Below, one piece after another: positions 25,454-34,599 of a DNA stretch of 64,000 bases. Numbering within the stretch: the stretch's first letter is position 1; the number at the start of each line of letters is the position of its first letter. The notes under the pieces are model-generated. The model was not told the DNA's origin. It did not search any database and was given only the letters and a program-made list of their open reading frames with translations. The translations under genes and the position numbers were made by a program. The stretch comes from an uncultured Ruminococcus sp. Lineage in GTDB: Bacteria > Bacillota > Clostridia > Oscillospirales > Ruminococcaceae. Location: the NCBI GenBank assembly GCA_902762785.1, contig CACWPL010000005.1:1-64000 (forward strand), read 5' to 3'.

Positions 25454-25699
25454 ATGAGAAGTACAGGTATCTTTAGACGGATCGATTCGCTCGGCCGCTT
25501 CGTGCTGCCGAAGGAACTGCGCAAGAGCCTCGACATCCAGCAGAACGACTACCTCCAGATCTTCCTGGAGGGCGACTCCATCGTGCTGCGCAAGAGCCAG
25601 CTCGCCTGCACGCTCTGCGGCAACACGGAGGACCTCGTCGAGCTCCATGACCGCAAGGTCTGCCGGAAGTGCATCGAGGCGCTCCAGGAGCAGCTCTAA
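25454..25699 (+). CDS. AbrB/SpoVT-family regulator with C-terminal CxxC pairs
   Basis: An 81-residue transition-state-type regulator. Residues 1-50 form the AbrB swapped-hairpin DNA-binding domain: MRSTGIFRRIDSLGRFVLPK, then ELRKSLDIQQNDYLQIF. The C-terminal part differs from Bacillus AbrB and has two CxxC pairs (CTLCGN and CRKCIEAL), which look like a small zinc site. It is probably a repressor of growth-phase or sporulation genes; its targets cannot be read here. Confidence 0.87.
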   Translation: MRSTGIFRRIDSLGRFVLPKELRKSLDIQQNDYLQIFLEGDSIVLRKSQLACTLCGNTEDLVELHDRKVCRKCIEALQEQL

Positions 25700-25710
25700 A
25701 GGCCCCCATC

Positions 25711-25747
25711 GGACACCGGCACGCTGCCGGTGTCCTTTCCTTTTTTT
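25711..25747 (+). terminator. Rho-independent terminator
   Basis: GGACACCGGCA-CGC-TGCCGGTGTCC followed by TTTCCTTTTTTTC. Confidence 0.92.
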
Positions 25748-25768
25748 CGAGAAATATTGTAAAAGCCC

Positions 25769-25797
25769 TTGCCTTTTTCCGCCCGTTCTGGTATAAT
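25769..25797 (+). promoter_or_regulatory. Sigma-A promoter of the AAA+ gene
   Basis: TTGCCT (25769-25774), 17 bp, TATAAT (25792-25797). It gives a leader of about 60 nt to the TTG start at 25867. Confidence 0.8.
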
Positions 25798-25866
25798 AAA
25801 AGGTGAACTGCGGCACGGACGTCCCTCGTCCGCCGCGTCATCCATGACAGATAGGAGCTGATCGCC

Positions 25867-27384
25867 TTGCGCCGTTCGAGAAACGATACACTGCAATACA
25901 TCTACATGCTCTGCGAGCAGTATGAGAAGCAGGGGCTCGTCATCAAGGGGAGCCCGATGCCTGTGCGCGACTACGCACAGTTCGCCATCATGAAATTCAT
26001 GCTCTACATCGCCGACAGCGACCGCCACATCCGTGACGGTGAGGTCGACATCATCAACGACTGCCTCGGGTTCTCGCTGACGAGGGACTATGTCGTGCGC
26101 TTCGTGGAGGAGCACCGCATCTCTGCCGACGCCATCTATGAGACCATCCTGAGCCTGCTGACGGTGTTCATCAATGCCGACATCCAGTCCCAGGCCGCCA
26201 ACGGCAGCACCTCGCTGATGCTGCTCGAGTTCCTCGACGAGCTCGGCCTGGAGTTCATCACCTATGACGGCAAGTATGACGACCGCCAGACCAAGTGCAT
26301 GGCCACGCTGATGCTGCGCCTCAAGAATTACCGCGCCGCCTACCTGCGGAGCTGGAAGAAGATGAGCCACGAGCGCATCAATCCCTTCGCGCCGCCCGTC
26401 CAGAACGACCCGGAGACGCGCATGGAGACCCCCGCCAAGCCCGACGCCGACGCCATCCGCAAGGCCAATGAGGATGCCAAGGCCGACCCCAAGACCGGCC
26501 TCAAGCCTGCCCTGACCGAGGCGCCGCCCGAGCCAGAGCCAGAGCCGGAGCCCGAGGAGAGCATCGAGGACCTGCTCGCGAACCTGAACAGTCTCGTCGG
26601 TCTGGCCAAGGTCAAGGAGGACCTGAACAGTCTCATCAACCTGCTGAAGGTCCACAAGCTGCGTGAGGAGCGCGGTCTGCCGCAGGCGCATGTGTCGCTG
26701 CACATGGTCTTTTCCGGCAACCCCGGTACCGGCAAGACCACTGTGGCGCGTCTGCTCAGCAAGATCTACCAGAAGCTCGGCGTGCTCAGCAAGGGGCACC
26801 TGGTCGAGGTCGACCGCTCCGGGCTCGTCAGCGGCTATGTCGGCCAGACGGCCATCAAGACCAAGAAGGTCGTGGACAGTGCGCACGGCGGCCTGCTCTT
26901 CATCGACGAGGCCTATGCCCTGACCGCCAATACCGGGTCGAACGACTTCGGCATGGAGGCCGTCAACACCCTGCTCAAGGCCATGGAGGACGACCGCGAC
27001 GACCTCGTGGTCATCGTGGCGGGCTATACCGACCTCATGGAGGCGTTCCTGGATTCCAACCCCGGTCTGCGTTCGCGCTTCAATAAGCAGATCGTGTTCG
27101 ACGACTACACGGCCGAGGAGCTCGTGGGCATCTTCATGGGCATCTGCTCGAAGTCCTTCTTCGAGCTGACGGACGATGCCAAGGCAGCCGTCGAGAGCTT
27201 CTTCGCCGACCGTGTCGGCCGCAAGGAGGAGCTGCCCGGCTTCGCGAACGGCCGTGATGCGCGCAATTTCTTCGAGAAGACCCTCACCAACCAAGCCAAC
27301 CGCCTCGCGACGATGGTCTCCGTCACCGACAAGGACCTCGTGACCATCACCCGTGAGGATGTCGAGAACGTGCAGCTCTATTGA
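25867..27384 (+). CDS. TerB-like/AAA+ (CbbX/SpoVK-type) ATPase
   Basis: A 505-residue protein. Residues about 35-150 resemble a TerB-like helical domain (FMLYIADSDRHIRDGEVDII). A Pro/Glu-rich linker (PEPEPEPEPEES) leads to a CbbX/SpoVK-type AAA+ domain from about 230: Walker A SGNPGTGKTTVARL, pore-loop region SGYVGQTAIK, Walker B GGLLFIDEAYAL and an arginine-finger region NPGLRSRF. CbbX relatives remodel protein complexes; SpoVK is a sporulation protein. The client here is unknown. The start is a TTG with AGGAG nine bases upstream. Confidence 0.85.
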   Translation: MRRSRNDTLQYIYMLCEQYEKQGLVIKGSPMPVRDYAQFAIMKFMLYIADSDRHIRDGEVDIINDCLGFSLTRDYVVRFVEEHRISADAIYETILSLLTVFINADIQSQAANGSTSLMLLEFLDELGLEFITYDGKYDDRQTKCMATLMLRLKNYRAAYLRSWKKMSHERINPFAPPVQNDPETRMETPAKPDADAIRKANEDAKADPKTGLKPALTEAPPEPEPEPEPEESIEDLLANLNSLVGLAKVKEDLNSLINLLKVHKLREERGLPQAHVSLHMVFSGNPGTGKTTVARLLSKIYQKLGVLSKGHLVEVDRSGLVSGYVGQTAIKTKKVVDSAHGGLLFIDEAYALTANTGSNDFGMEAVNTLLKAMEDDRDDLVVIVAGYTDLMEAFLDSNPGLRSRFNKQIVFDDYTAEELVGIFMGICSKSFFELTDDAKAAVESFFADRVGRKEELPGFANGRDARNFFEKTLTNQANRLATMVSVTDKDLVTITREDVENVQLY

Positions 27385-27423
27385 GACACGTCCCACATAC
27401 AACGAAATATGGAGGAACATACT

Positions 27424-27894
27424 ATGGTAGTCATCGAAATGGAAAACGGCAAGCAGATCGAGATCGAGCTGTATCCGGACATCGCCCCCATCTCCTGCGA
27501 GAACTTTGAAAAGCTCGTAAATCAGGGCTTTTATGACGGTCTGACCTTTCACCGCGTGATCCCGGGCTTCATGATCCAGGGCGGCTGCCCGAAGGGCAAC
27601 GGCACCGGCGGCCCCGGCTGGCAGATCAAGGGCGAGTTCGCCAGCAACGGCGTGCCGAACCCCCTCAAGCATACCCGCGGCGTGCTGTCCATGGCGCGCT
27701 CCATGATGCCGAACTCCGCCGGCTCGCAGTTCTTCATCATGCATGAGGATGCCCCGCATCTCGACGGCGACTATGCCGCCTTCGGCAAGGTCGTTTCCGG
27801 CATCGAGGTCGTGGACGAGATCGCCGCCACCCCGACCGACTACAACGACAAGCCCAAGACCCCCCAGGTCATGAAGCGCGTCTACATCAAGTAA
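27424..27894 (+). CDS. Cyclophilin-type peptidyl-prolyl cis-trans isomerase
   Basis: A 156-residue cytoplasmic cyclophilin (no signal peptide). The catalytic Arg is in [13 protein letters not shown], and [24 protein letters not shown] supplies the rest of the proline-binding site. A GGAGG eight bases before the ATG at 27424 decides the start. It ends in a pair of terminators. Confidence 0.93.
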   Translation: MVVIEMENGKQIEIELYPDIAPISCENFEKLVNQGFYDGLTFHRVIPGFMIQGGCPKGNGTGGPGWQIKGEFASNGVPNPLKHTRGVLSMARSMMPNSAGSQFFIMHEDAPHLDGDYAAFGKVVSGIEVVDEIAATPTDYNDKPKTPQVMKRVYIK

Positions 27895-27899
27895 AAAAC

Positions 27900-27971
27900 G
27901 ATGCCCTCCCCGCAGATTCGGAGAGGGCATCTTTTCAATAACAGAAAGCGCCCCGATCTGGGGCGCTTTTC
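27900..27971. terminator. Two hairpins between convergent genes
   Basis: GATGCCCTCCC pairs with GGAGAGGGCATC and is followed by TTTTC (27900-27934); AAAGCGCCCC-GATCT-GGGGCGCTTTT (27949-27971) works in both directions. They end the cyclophilin gene and the opposing lipoprotein gene. Confidence 0.85.
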
Positions 27972-27976
27972 ATGTA

Positions 27977-28585
27977 TCAGGTCGCGGCCTCTGCGGGCGC
28001 ATCCGATGGCGCGTCCGTGGGGGCATCGGGGGCGGGGTAGGTCTTGGGGACCGTCTCGGTCGCGGGGGACGTGTCCTGCGCCGTGAAGCTGTCGAACGTC
28101 ACCGTGACGCCGTAGCTCGGGAGCGCGTAGGTCAGCGGGGTGCCGTCCTCCGCGCAGGTCAGGGTGTAGGCCCCGCAGCTCCCCTCCCCTTCACAAACGA
28201 TCAGGCCGTCCTTCGACGTCCCGTCCAGCTCCGGGGAGAGCGCGAGGGAATCGACCGTCTCCATCAGGCCGGACAGCTCCGTCCGGATCGCCTGTGCCGA
28301 CTGCGGCACGGAGAACGCCAGTCCCTTGTAGGACGCCTTGACCTCCTCATCCGTGAAGTCGAGCGCCACGCCCGCGAGCGCAGGCGGCTCCGTGAACGTC
28401 ACACACCAGGCGTTCGTGCCGTAGCGCGTGAGGGTGCCGCAGATCTCGCTGTCGGCGCTCGTCACTGTGACGTCTGCGATAAAGCCGCCGTCCATGCGGT
28501 TCTCGGTCTTCCCGGGGAGCTGCCCCATCCCGCATCCTGCGGCACAGAGCCACAGGCCGCAGACCACTGCCAACATTCGCTTCAT
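27977..28585 (-). CDS. Predicted lipoprotein, unknown function
   Basis: A 202-residue secreted lipoprotein: signal MKRMLAVVCGLWLCAAGC ends in a lipobox Cys at 18. The mature part has the block ALDFTDEEVKASYKGLAFSV and a Pro/Asp/Thr-rich C-terminus (PDAPTDAPSDAPAEAAT). I recognise no catalytic motif. GAGGT is seven bases from the ATG at 28585, and an ATG two codons earlier is too close. It is last in an operon with Nnr and another lipoprotein. Confidence 0.8.
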   Translation of the reverse strand: MKRMLAVVCGLWLCAAGCGMGQLPGKTENRMDGGFIADVTVTSADSEICGTLTRYGTNAWCVTFTEPPALAGVALDFTDEEVKASYKGLAFSVPQSAQAIRTELSGLMETVDSLALSPELDGTSKDGLIVCEGEGSCGAYTLTCAEDGTPLTYALPSYGVTVTFDSFTAQDTSPATETVPKTYPAPDAPTDAPSDAPAEAAT

Positions 28586-28677
28586 ATCCATCACCTCGAA
28601 CATGATCGTGGGTGCAGTCTCCCGCACCTCCTGTGCTTTGGTGTTCACGTCCGTGGCTTTGGATCAGCGCTGTGCGC

Positions 28678-30168
28678 TTAGAGGACTTCCTGAAGGGCGG
28701 CGATGAGGTCCTGCGGGAGCATGTAGCGCTGCCCCAGCTCCTCGGCGGCCAGATCACCGGCGGCCGCATGCAGCATCACACCGGCGCAGGCGGCATCGTA
28801 GGGCTCCATGCCCTGGGCGGCCAGTGCGGAGATGATGCCCGCGAGGACGTCACCGCTGCCAGCCTTGGCCATGCCGTTGTTGCCGTCGCAGCAAACGGCC
28901 GTGCGCTTGCCGTCCGTGATGATCGTGCCGGCGCCCTTGAGGACGACGACCGTCCCGGTCATCTCGGCGATCCTCCGTGCCGCCGCCGGACGGTCGGCCT
29001 GTACGGTGTCGACGTCCGTCCCCAGCAGACGCGCGGCCTCGCCGGGATGCGGGGTCAGGATCGTGCGTCCCTTCGGTATCCATTCTATGTGATCGGCCAG
29101 GTAGTTTAGACCACTGGCATCCAGGATGTAGGTCAGGTCCTGCTGGCCGGCATGTCCCTGGAAGAACGCCGCGCCGATGCCGCTCGGGGTACCGCTGCCG
29201 CAGCCGTAGAGGACGGCGCGCTTGCCCTCGAGACCGGCCTCGATGCCGGTGTAGTCCATATCACCGAACTCATCGGACGGGAACGGCGCGCACAGCACCT
29301 CCGGCACACGGTCCATGACTGCGTTGAGCACCGGCTCGCAGGACGCACAGGTCACGAGACCGGCACCGCAGCGCATGGCCGCCTCGGTCGCGAGCACGGC
29401 CGCACCGCGCATGGCCGGGCATCCCACGATGGCCAGCAGATGGCCGCGGGTGTACTTATGGGCATCCGGGGCAAAGACGGGGAGCTTTTGCTTGACGGTC
29501 TCGAGGGAGAGCTTCTCGGCGGGCGGCTCGGGCAGAGACGAGAACGCCTCGCGCGGGATGCCGATGTCGGCCACGACCACCTCGCCGCAGAGCGCGCGCA
29601 GGGGGTACTGGCTCATGCCGAGCTTCTCGGCGCCGAAGGTCACGGTCAGGTCAGCAGAGAGGGCGTCGGCGTCGGCGAGACCGGTCAGCGCATCGCCGCC
29701 GGACGGCACGTCACAGGCCACGATCCGCTTGGAATTGGCCTTGATGGAGGCAAGGAGCGGCCGTACCCGATCCGGGAGCGCCCCATGGAAGCCCGTGCCG
29801 AAGAGGCCGTCCACGACGAGCGGGATGTCCTGGAGGATGAAGTCGTAGGCATCCGTATAGATCGGGATGCCGCAGCGCTTGGCGCGGTCGCGGGCGGTCT
29901 CCGCGAGGGACGCGATCTCCGGGTCGCCGAGCGGCGCCACGATCTCAGGACGCATCCCGGCCTGCTGCATGTGGTAGGCGGCCGCGTAGCAGTCGCCGCC
30001 GTTGCTGCCGGGGCCGGCGAGCAGGAGCACGCGGGTCACGTCAGGATAGCGCTCCCGGATGACGTTCGCGAGCATCCGGCCGGCGATGTCCATCTGGGCG
30101 CCGTAGGAGATGCCGCTGGCATCCGTGAACTTTTCAAGTGCCTGCATTTGCATGGGTGTAACGAGCAT
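28678..30168 (-). CDS. nnr: Bifunctional NAD(P)HX epimerase/dehydratase (Nnr)
   Basis: Repairs hydrated, damaged NAD(P)H. The N-terminal NnrE (YjeF) epimerase domain (1 to about 210) has GPGSNGGDCYAAAYHM and VDGLFGTGF; the C-terminal NnrD (ribokinase-fold) dehydratase domain has GHLLAIVGCPAMRGAAVLA, ILTPHPGEAARLLG, VVLKGAGTII and NGMAKAGSGDVLAGII with the catalytic Asp. At 496 residues it has the usual fusion length. It is third in an operon with membrane and lipoprotein genes. Confidence 0.94.
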   Translation of the reverse strand: MLVTPMQMQALEKFTDASGISYGAQMDIAGRMLANVIRERYPDVTRVLLLAGPGSNGGDCYAAAYHMQQAGMRPEIVAPLGDPEIASLAETARDRAKRCGIPIYTDAYDFILQDIPLVVDGLFGTGFHGALPDRVRPLLASIKANSKRIVACDVPSGGDALTGLADADALSADLTVTFGAEKLGMSQYPLRALCGEVVVADIGIPREAFSSLPEPPAEKLSLETVKQKLPVFAPDAHKYTRGHLLAIVGCPAMRGAAVLATEAAMRCGAGLVTCASCEPVLNAVMDRVPEVLCAPFPSDEFGDMDYTGIEAGLEGKRAVLYGCGSGTPSGIGAAFFQGHAGQQDLTYILDASGLNYLADHIEWIPKGRTILTPHPGEAARLLGTDVDTVQADRPAAARRIAEMTGTVVVLKGAGTIITDGKRTAVCCDGNNGMAKAGSGDVLAGIISALAAQGMEPYDAACAGVMLHAAAGDLAAEELGQRYMLPQDLIAALQEVL

Positions 30169-30196
30169 AGTGGTTCCCTCCTATATTCCTCGCAGC

Positions 30197-31126
30197 TCAT
30201 TGGATCGCTGCGATGTTTGCCTTGGTCAGATCCTGCCACGGGATCTCCTTCTCTGCGGCGTCGCCCCTCCAGTCGCCGTACCATCGTTCATATTCCGTGA
30301 CATCGACCGGGATGTCGCCGTCGATGAAGTAGACGAAGCCGGAGCCGCTGGTGTCGGCCTCCTCGGGGAATTCGTCCTCGACGCCCATCTCGGCCATGTA
30401 TTTGCGGTCCATGGCATCGACGCTCGCACTGACGGTGTAGGCATCGCGTGCAGGGTCGTAGGTATACAAGGTATATGGCCAAAAATCGCCGGCATACCCT
30501 TGGTTATGGGACACGCCCTCGGTGACGGTGCCATTGGTGTAGAACGTCATCGCCGGGAAGCCGGACAGCTCCACATAGAAGCTCCCGTCCCGCCGGACGT
30601 CGTAGATGTAGAACACCATCCCCGCCATCGACGCAGACGTGTACGAGATCAAGAGCTCCTCGGCCCCATCCCCGTCCACATCGAACACAGCGAACGTGTT
30701 GTCCTCGATCGGCTGCCCCTGCTCGGCCTCGGTGCCGCCCGGGAAGATGCCCTCGTCATAGAGCGCGTCGAGCGCCTTGCGGTAGTAGGTCGCGCGCGGG
30801 ATGGGCGGCTCGGTGAGGTCGCCGGACTGCGCGTGCGTCGCCTCGGTCGGCACAGCGGGCGCGGCCGTGTCGTCCACAGAAAGAGACGGCGCGGTCATCT
30901 CGGTGGGGACATCGGTCTCCTGGGGATCGGGCAGCAGCTCGGGCGGCAAAGTCGGCGGGGTCATAGCCTCGGTCACCTCTGCGGATGCGTCCGCGGTCAC
31001 CTCCGTCGTCACGTCCGTCTCCGAGGGGGCCTCGGGACTGCCGGACGCCGGTGCCGCGGGCTTCGCGCAGCCTGTCAGCAGGATGAGCAGCGCTGCCGTG
31101 AGCGCAGTGATACGTCTCTCCATCAT
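30197..31126 (-). CDS. Predicted lipoprotein with Thr/Pro linker and Asp-rich repeat
   Basis: A 309-residue lipoprotein. The signal is MMERRITALTAALLILLTGC with the lipobox Cys at 20. Residues 25-110 are a Thr/Pro/Glu/Ala-rich linker typical of ruminococcal surface proteins. The folded C-terminal part has FAVFDVDGDGAEELLISYTS, a DxDGDG calcium-binding loop of FG-GAP/VCBS type. The ligand is unknown. It overlaps the upstream gene by four bases (ATGA). Confidence 0.8.
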   Translation of the reverse strand: MMERRITALTAALLILLTGCAKPAAPASGSPEAPSETDVTTEVTADASAEVTEAMTPPTLPPELLPDPQETDVPTEMTAPSLSVDDTAAPAVPTEATHAQSGDLTEPPIPRATYYRKALDALYDEGIFPGGTEAEQGQPIEDNTFAVFDVDGDGAEELLISYTSASMAGMVFYIYDVRRDGSFYVELSGFPAMTFYTNGTVTEGVSHNQGYAGDFWPYTLYTYDPARDAYTVSASVDAMDRKYMAEMGVEDEFPEEADTSGSGFVYFIDGDIPVDVTEYERWYGDWRGDAAEKEIPWQDLTKANIAAIQ

Positions 31127-31656
31127 GCATACCTCCTTTGTGCCCGCAGCTCGCGGGACAAGAACGGCTCGATCGCGTCACGCAGCGCCTGATCGGGCGA
31201 GAAATACAGGCAGCAGCTCCCGTGCTCGGGATGCTCGAACTCGGCGTAGTAGGTCTCGCTGCCGTCGTCCTCGCCCATGAGGGACTCGCCCATGGCGGAG
31301 AAGGTGGTCATGTCCTTGTCGGACTCCGTGACCTCCTCGGCCTTGCCGAAGACGGTGAAGCTGGAGACCTCGACGCTGAGCATGGAGCGGCGGCGGGTCT
31401 GGCCGAGGATCTTGTCGATGTCGAGGGTGCCGTTGGTGCAGGAATACTCGTATTCGACGTTCTGGAGCCGGAACAGGTAGACCGCGAGCCAGATGGCGCA
31501 GACCGGCAGGATGAGCGCGAGCGGGAACCCGCCCAGCACCATCAGCACGGACGCGAGCGTGACGGCGACCGCCCCGCCGATGATGGCGGCGCGCTTGAGG
31601 TCGTCCTTGGGGTCGTGGTATTTTTTGACGAGCTGCTCGGCAAAATGATCTGTCAT
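31123..31656 (-). CDS. Small two-helix membrane protein, unknown
   Basis: A 177-residue protein. Residues 20-65 form two close transmembrane helices (IIGGAVAVTLASVLMVLGG; LALILPVCAIWLAVYLF), and the rest is a soluble domain with EYEYSCTNGTLDIDKILG and RRRSMLSVEVSSFTVFGK, which resembles the PH-like domains that follow paired helices. I cannot name it with certainty. The ATG at 31656 has AGGAGG upstream, and it is first gene of the operon driven from 31705-31733. Confidence 0.75.
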   Translation of the reverse strand: MTDHFAEQLVKKYHDPKDDLKRAAIIGGAVAVTLASVLMVLGGFPLALILPVCAIWLAVYLFRLQNVEYEYSCTNGTLDIDKILGQTRRRSMLSVEVSSFTVFGKAEEVTESDKDMTTFSAMGESLMGEDDGSETYYAEFEHPEHGSCCLYFSPDQALRDAIEPFLSRELRAQRRYA

Positions 31657-31704
31657 AGATGATAGCCTCCTGGTGATAGTCAAGGCCGTTTCGCGGCCGA
31701 TTCT

Positions 31705-31733
31705 ATTGTACCATATTTGAAAGGAAAATGCAA
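31705..31733 (-). promoter_or_regulatory. Sigma-A promoter of the lipoprotein/Nnr operon
   Basis: TTGCAT (31728-31733), 17 bp, TACAAT (31705-31710) on the minus strand, just behind the methyltransferase stop codon. Confidence 0.8.
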
Positions 31734-31741
31734 GGGGCGAC

Positions 31742-34432
31742 TCACCGCGGCGCGGCGAAGATGCCCTGAAAGCGTGCCAGCGAGACGGGCAGGCTCTCTT
31801 CCGGGTCGCGGACGAGGTCGGCGGCGGCGGCCAGTCTTTCCTGATAGTCACGCAGCTCCGCCGTTTGCGGCATCCCGGCCGCGATGTCCTGTAGCAGACG
31901 GACGGGACGCGCCGGCATCCGATGGACGTAGACGAGGCCGCACAGCGTCCGCCGTCTGCCGCTCACGGCGAGCCAGTAGACGGGCCTTTTGTGATACGTC
32001 CGGCAGATGTCGTGCCAGAGATGCGTGCGGCACCAGGCCGCAAGGGGCATCCCCAGGGCCTCGTCGAGCCACGTCATCCCCGCCGGGACGGCATCCTCCC
32101 CGAACGCCGCCGCGAGGAGACGCGCCGCCTCTCCCGGCACCGCATCGAGCGGCAGGAACGGCAGAGTCTCCCTGTCTCCGAACGAGAAGCGTCCCAGCGA
32201 GCAGCCGACGGCGAAGCGCACCAGTCCCGCCGCCGCGCCTGCCGGTGTACACGGACGGAGCGTCAGGGGCGGGGGCGTCATGTCCAGCACGTCCTCCAGA
32301 CCGTAGATCTCGGCGAAGAGACGGCCGAGGCGTGCCTCGCCGCGCTGCATCGCCGCTGCCCTGTCCGCACAGGCCGCCGCATGACGCGCCCATGCGTCCG
32401 GGAGCGTGGCCGCGCCGGTCGTCAGGAGGGGGTGGCAGGTGTAGCCCCAGCTCTCCTCGTCGAGGTCCCAGTCGGCGCGCGCCATCGCGATCAGTCCCTC
32501 CGCGAGCGCCTCGATCTCCGGGCGGCGCGCTGTGTCCATGAGGAGGGGGATGCTCTTGATGTCCTTCGCCTGCACGTTCAGCGTCGGGTTGAACAGCGCC
32601 AGGTACGCCAGCGCCACCGGCGAGGACAGCAGCGCCATCACATACAGACGATCCTCCTCCGGCGGGAACAGGCACGAGCCCGACACATCGAACAGTGTCC
32701 CCGGCTCCTGCCAGCGCACGCCGAAGCGCTTGCTGTCCGAGATGAACGGCCATGTCACGGCGCTTTTGAAATAGCAGTCCGCGTTCTTGAGGCGGCCGCC
32801 CGGGTGGTCACGGGAGAGCGCCGCGTGCAGTGCGCGCATCGCGGCGCCGTCGTCCTGATAATCCACGACCCAGCTCTGGTTGCCGTACCAGCGGCGCAGA
32901 CGGCCGCCCTTGTTATACGGGAACCACCGCTTCCCTGTCGCAGCGGCGGCGGCGGCGTCACGGCATCCGAACGCGATGCTCCCCGGCGGCACCTCGTACC
33001 AGCGGCGCAGGAACCGCGCATTGTCCGAGGTCGTCATGCCCTGGCAGATGCGGTAGACGTCGCCGAGGCGGGGCATGTCCAGCAGCGCGAGCATCCGCGC
33101 GTCCGCCGTGTAGCGCAGCGGATCGCCCGGCGCAGGCGCGAACGTCTCGACGGGACGCGTCCGGCGTAAGGCGGGGTCGGCGAAGGCGGCGGCCTTGTCG
33201 GTCTGGCGGGTCAGGTCGACCCATGTCGTCGGATACTGCGGACACGTCCTGCCCAGGCAGGTGACGACCGCCGTCTGGACGATCGTCCCCACGTCCCCTG
33301 CCCCGAAGGCATGGCTCCCCAGATGGACGAGGCTCTGCACGGTGTACGGCCGGAGCCTTGCCCGCAGCGCCTCGAAGCGCGAGAGGAACATCCACCCGTG
33401 CTGCACGAGGAGGGAGAAGGCGCCGTCCTCCGCCGTCAGGTCGGCGCAGCGCAGGAGGAAGGCGGCGTAGAGATCCGCGCGTCCCTCCGGCCACGCCGCC
33501 CGGACGAACTGCCGCAGCACCGGCGGCATCCCGCTGCTGCTCATGTACGGCGGATTGGTCACGACCGCGCGGTAGCGGCGGTGCAGGAGGTCGGCGATGG
33601 CGGCGGCCTTGCCCGTCCCACCAGCGGGGGGCATCAGGAGCGCGCCGCATAGGGCGGCGTCCGCAAAGCCGGGGGCGTCCTCCGTGCCGGAGAAGTCGTA
33701 AAGATGGACGGGCGGCAGCTCCGCGAGGATGTCCGGGAGGTACGGCGCCGCCTTGCAGTACAGGCCGCAGACCGCGACCTGCGCGGCGGTGGGGTCGATG
33801 TCGAGGCCGAAGAGCTGCGCCGTGAGGACGTGACGCGCGGCGTCTGCGGGATCTGCCCCGGCGGCACACAGGCGCTCGTGCAGCGCATCGAACGCGTAGA
33901 GCAGGACATGCCCCGCCCCCATGCAGGGGTCGAGGACGGTCAGGTCGGCGGGGACGCGTCCCGCAGACGGCGCGGGGAGGGCGTACTGCCACGCATCCGG
34001 CGCCGCCACGGAGACGGCCAGCGCGTTCTGCACCATGCACTGCACGAGCCAGTCCGGCGTGAACACCTGCGTCACGGCCGGGATGCTCTCCGCCGGACGC
34101 CGTCCGCGCATCCCCGCGAACACGCGCTCCCGCTCCGGCTGCTGCCAGAGCTGGAGGAGACGCCCCGGGAGACCGGGGTCGCGCCATCGTGTGTCTGAAA
34201 AAGCACGCAGATACGCCATTGCGTCCGCCAGTGCGGGCGGGAGCGCGGACGCCCCGTCGAAGAGGGCGAGGCCGGCCGGGAGCGGGGCGCCGTCCGTCCA
34301 GATGCCGTGCGCCGCCATGCAGCGCAGCACCCAAAGACGGCACGCCCAGCGCTTGCGGACGTCCTCGTCTGCGTTCGGGAGCGCGTCCGTCAGCATCTGC
34401 CGGAGCGTGCGGACCAGTTCTCGCAGCGCCAT
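31742..34432 (-). CDS. PglX/BrxX-like N6-adenine DNA methyltransferase (orphan)
   Basis: An 896-residue DNA methyltransferase of the PglX/BrxX type (Eco57I-like). Landmarks: QVFTPDWLV at 122-130, SAM motif I DPCMGAGH at 168-175, catalytic motif IV NPPY at 293-296 (NPPYMSSSGMP), then the PglX-style blocks GMTTSDNARFLRRW, WFPYNKGGRLRRWYGN and NPTLNVQAKDIKSIPL and the C-terminal WDLDEESWGY. Full-length PglX proteins have about 1,200 residues, so this one is short, mainly at the N-terminus. None of brxA, brxB, brxC, pglZ or brxL is nearby, and there is no restriction gene. It has its own promoter, AAAGGAGGGG and ATG at 34432, so it is a solitary methylase. Confidence 0.87.
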   Translation of the reverse strand: MALRELVRTLRQMLTDALPNADEDVRKRWACRLWVLRCMAAHGIWTDGAPLPAGLALFDGASALPPALADAMAYLRAFSDTRWRDPGLPGRLLQLWQQPERERVFAGMRGRRPAESIPAVTQVFTPDWLVQCMVQNALAVSVAAPDAWQYALPAPSAGRVPADLTVLDPCMGAGHVLLYAFDALHERLCAAGADPADAARHVLTAQLFGLDIDPTAAQVAVCGLYCKAAPYLPDILAELPPVHLYDFSGTEDAPGFADAALCGALLMPPAGGTGKAAAIADLLHRRYRAVVTNPPYMSSSGMPPVLRQFVRAAWPEGRADLYAAFLLRCADLTAEDGAFSLLVQHGWMFLSRFEALRARLRPYTVQSLVHLGSHAFGAGDVGTIVQTAVVTCLGRTCPQYPTTWVDLTRQTDKAAAFADPALRRTRPVETFAPAPGDPLRYTADARMLALLDMPRLGDVYRICQGMTTSDNARFLRRWYEVPPGSIAFGCRDAAAAAATGKRWFPYNKGGRLRRWYGNQSWVVDYQDDGAAMRALHAALSRDHPGGRLKNADCYFKSAVTWPFISDSKRFGVRWQEPGTLFDVSGSCLFPPEEDRLYVMALLSSPVALAYLALFNPTLNVQAKDIKSIPLLMDTARRPEIEALAEGLIAMARADWDLDEESWGYTCHPLLTTGAATLPDAWARHAAACADRAAAMQRGEARLGRLFAEIYGLEDVLDMTPPPLTLRPCTPAGAAAGLVRFAVGCSLGRFSFGDRETLPFLPLDAVPGEAARLLAAAFGEDAVPAGMTWLDEALGMPLAAWCRTHLWHDICRTYHKRPVYWLAVSGRRRTLCGLVYVHRMPARPVRLLQDIAAGMPQTAELRDYQERLAAAADLVRDPEESLPVSLARFQGIFAAPR

Positions 34433-34464
34433 GTCGTCCCCTCCTTTCCAAAAAGTCTCCTTTT

Positions 34465-34493
34465 ATTATACCACATCCCGCGCGATCGTGCAA
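34465..34493 (-). promoter_or_regulatory. Sigma-A promoter of the methyltransferase gene
   Basis: TTGCAC (34488-34493), 17 bp, TATAAT (34465-34470) on the minus strand, about 35 bp before the start codon. Confidence 0.8.
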
Positions 34494-34502
34494 GCGTGCA
34501 GA

Positions 34503-34541
34503 CAAAAAAGACCGGCACCCGCCGAGGGAGACGGGTGCCGG
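34503..34541 (-). terminator. Rho-independent terminator behind the GH9 gene
   Basis: CCGGCACCCG-(10 nt)-CGGGTGCCGG followed by TCTTTTTTG on the minus strand. Confidence 0.92.
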
Positions 34542-34599
34542 AGGGGGTCATATCCATGCAGCGCAGCAATGAGGGGCGTTGCCGCGCAAGGGAGCAGGA

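Noticed and set aside
31742..34432. BREX phage-defence island
   Set aside because: Only a PglX-like methyltransferase is present. The flanking genes are lipoproteins, Nnr and a cellulase; no brxA, brxB, brxC, pglZ or brxL was found.
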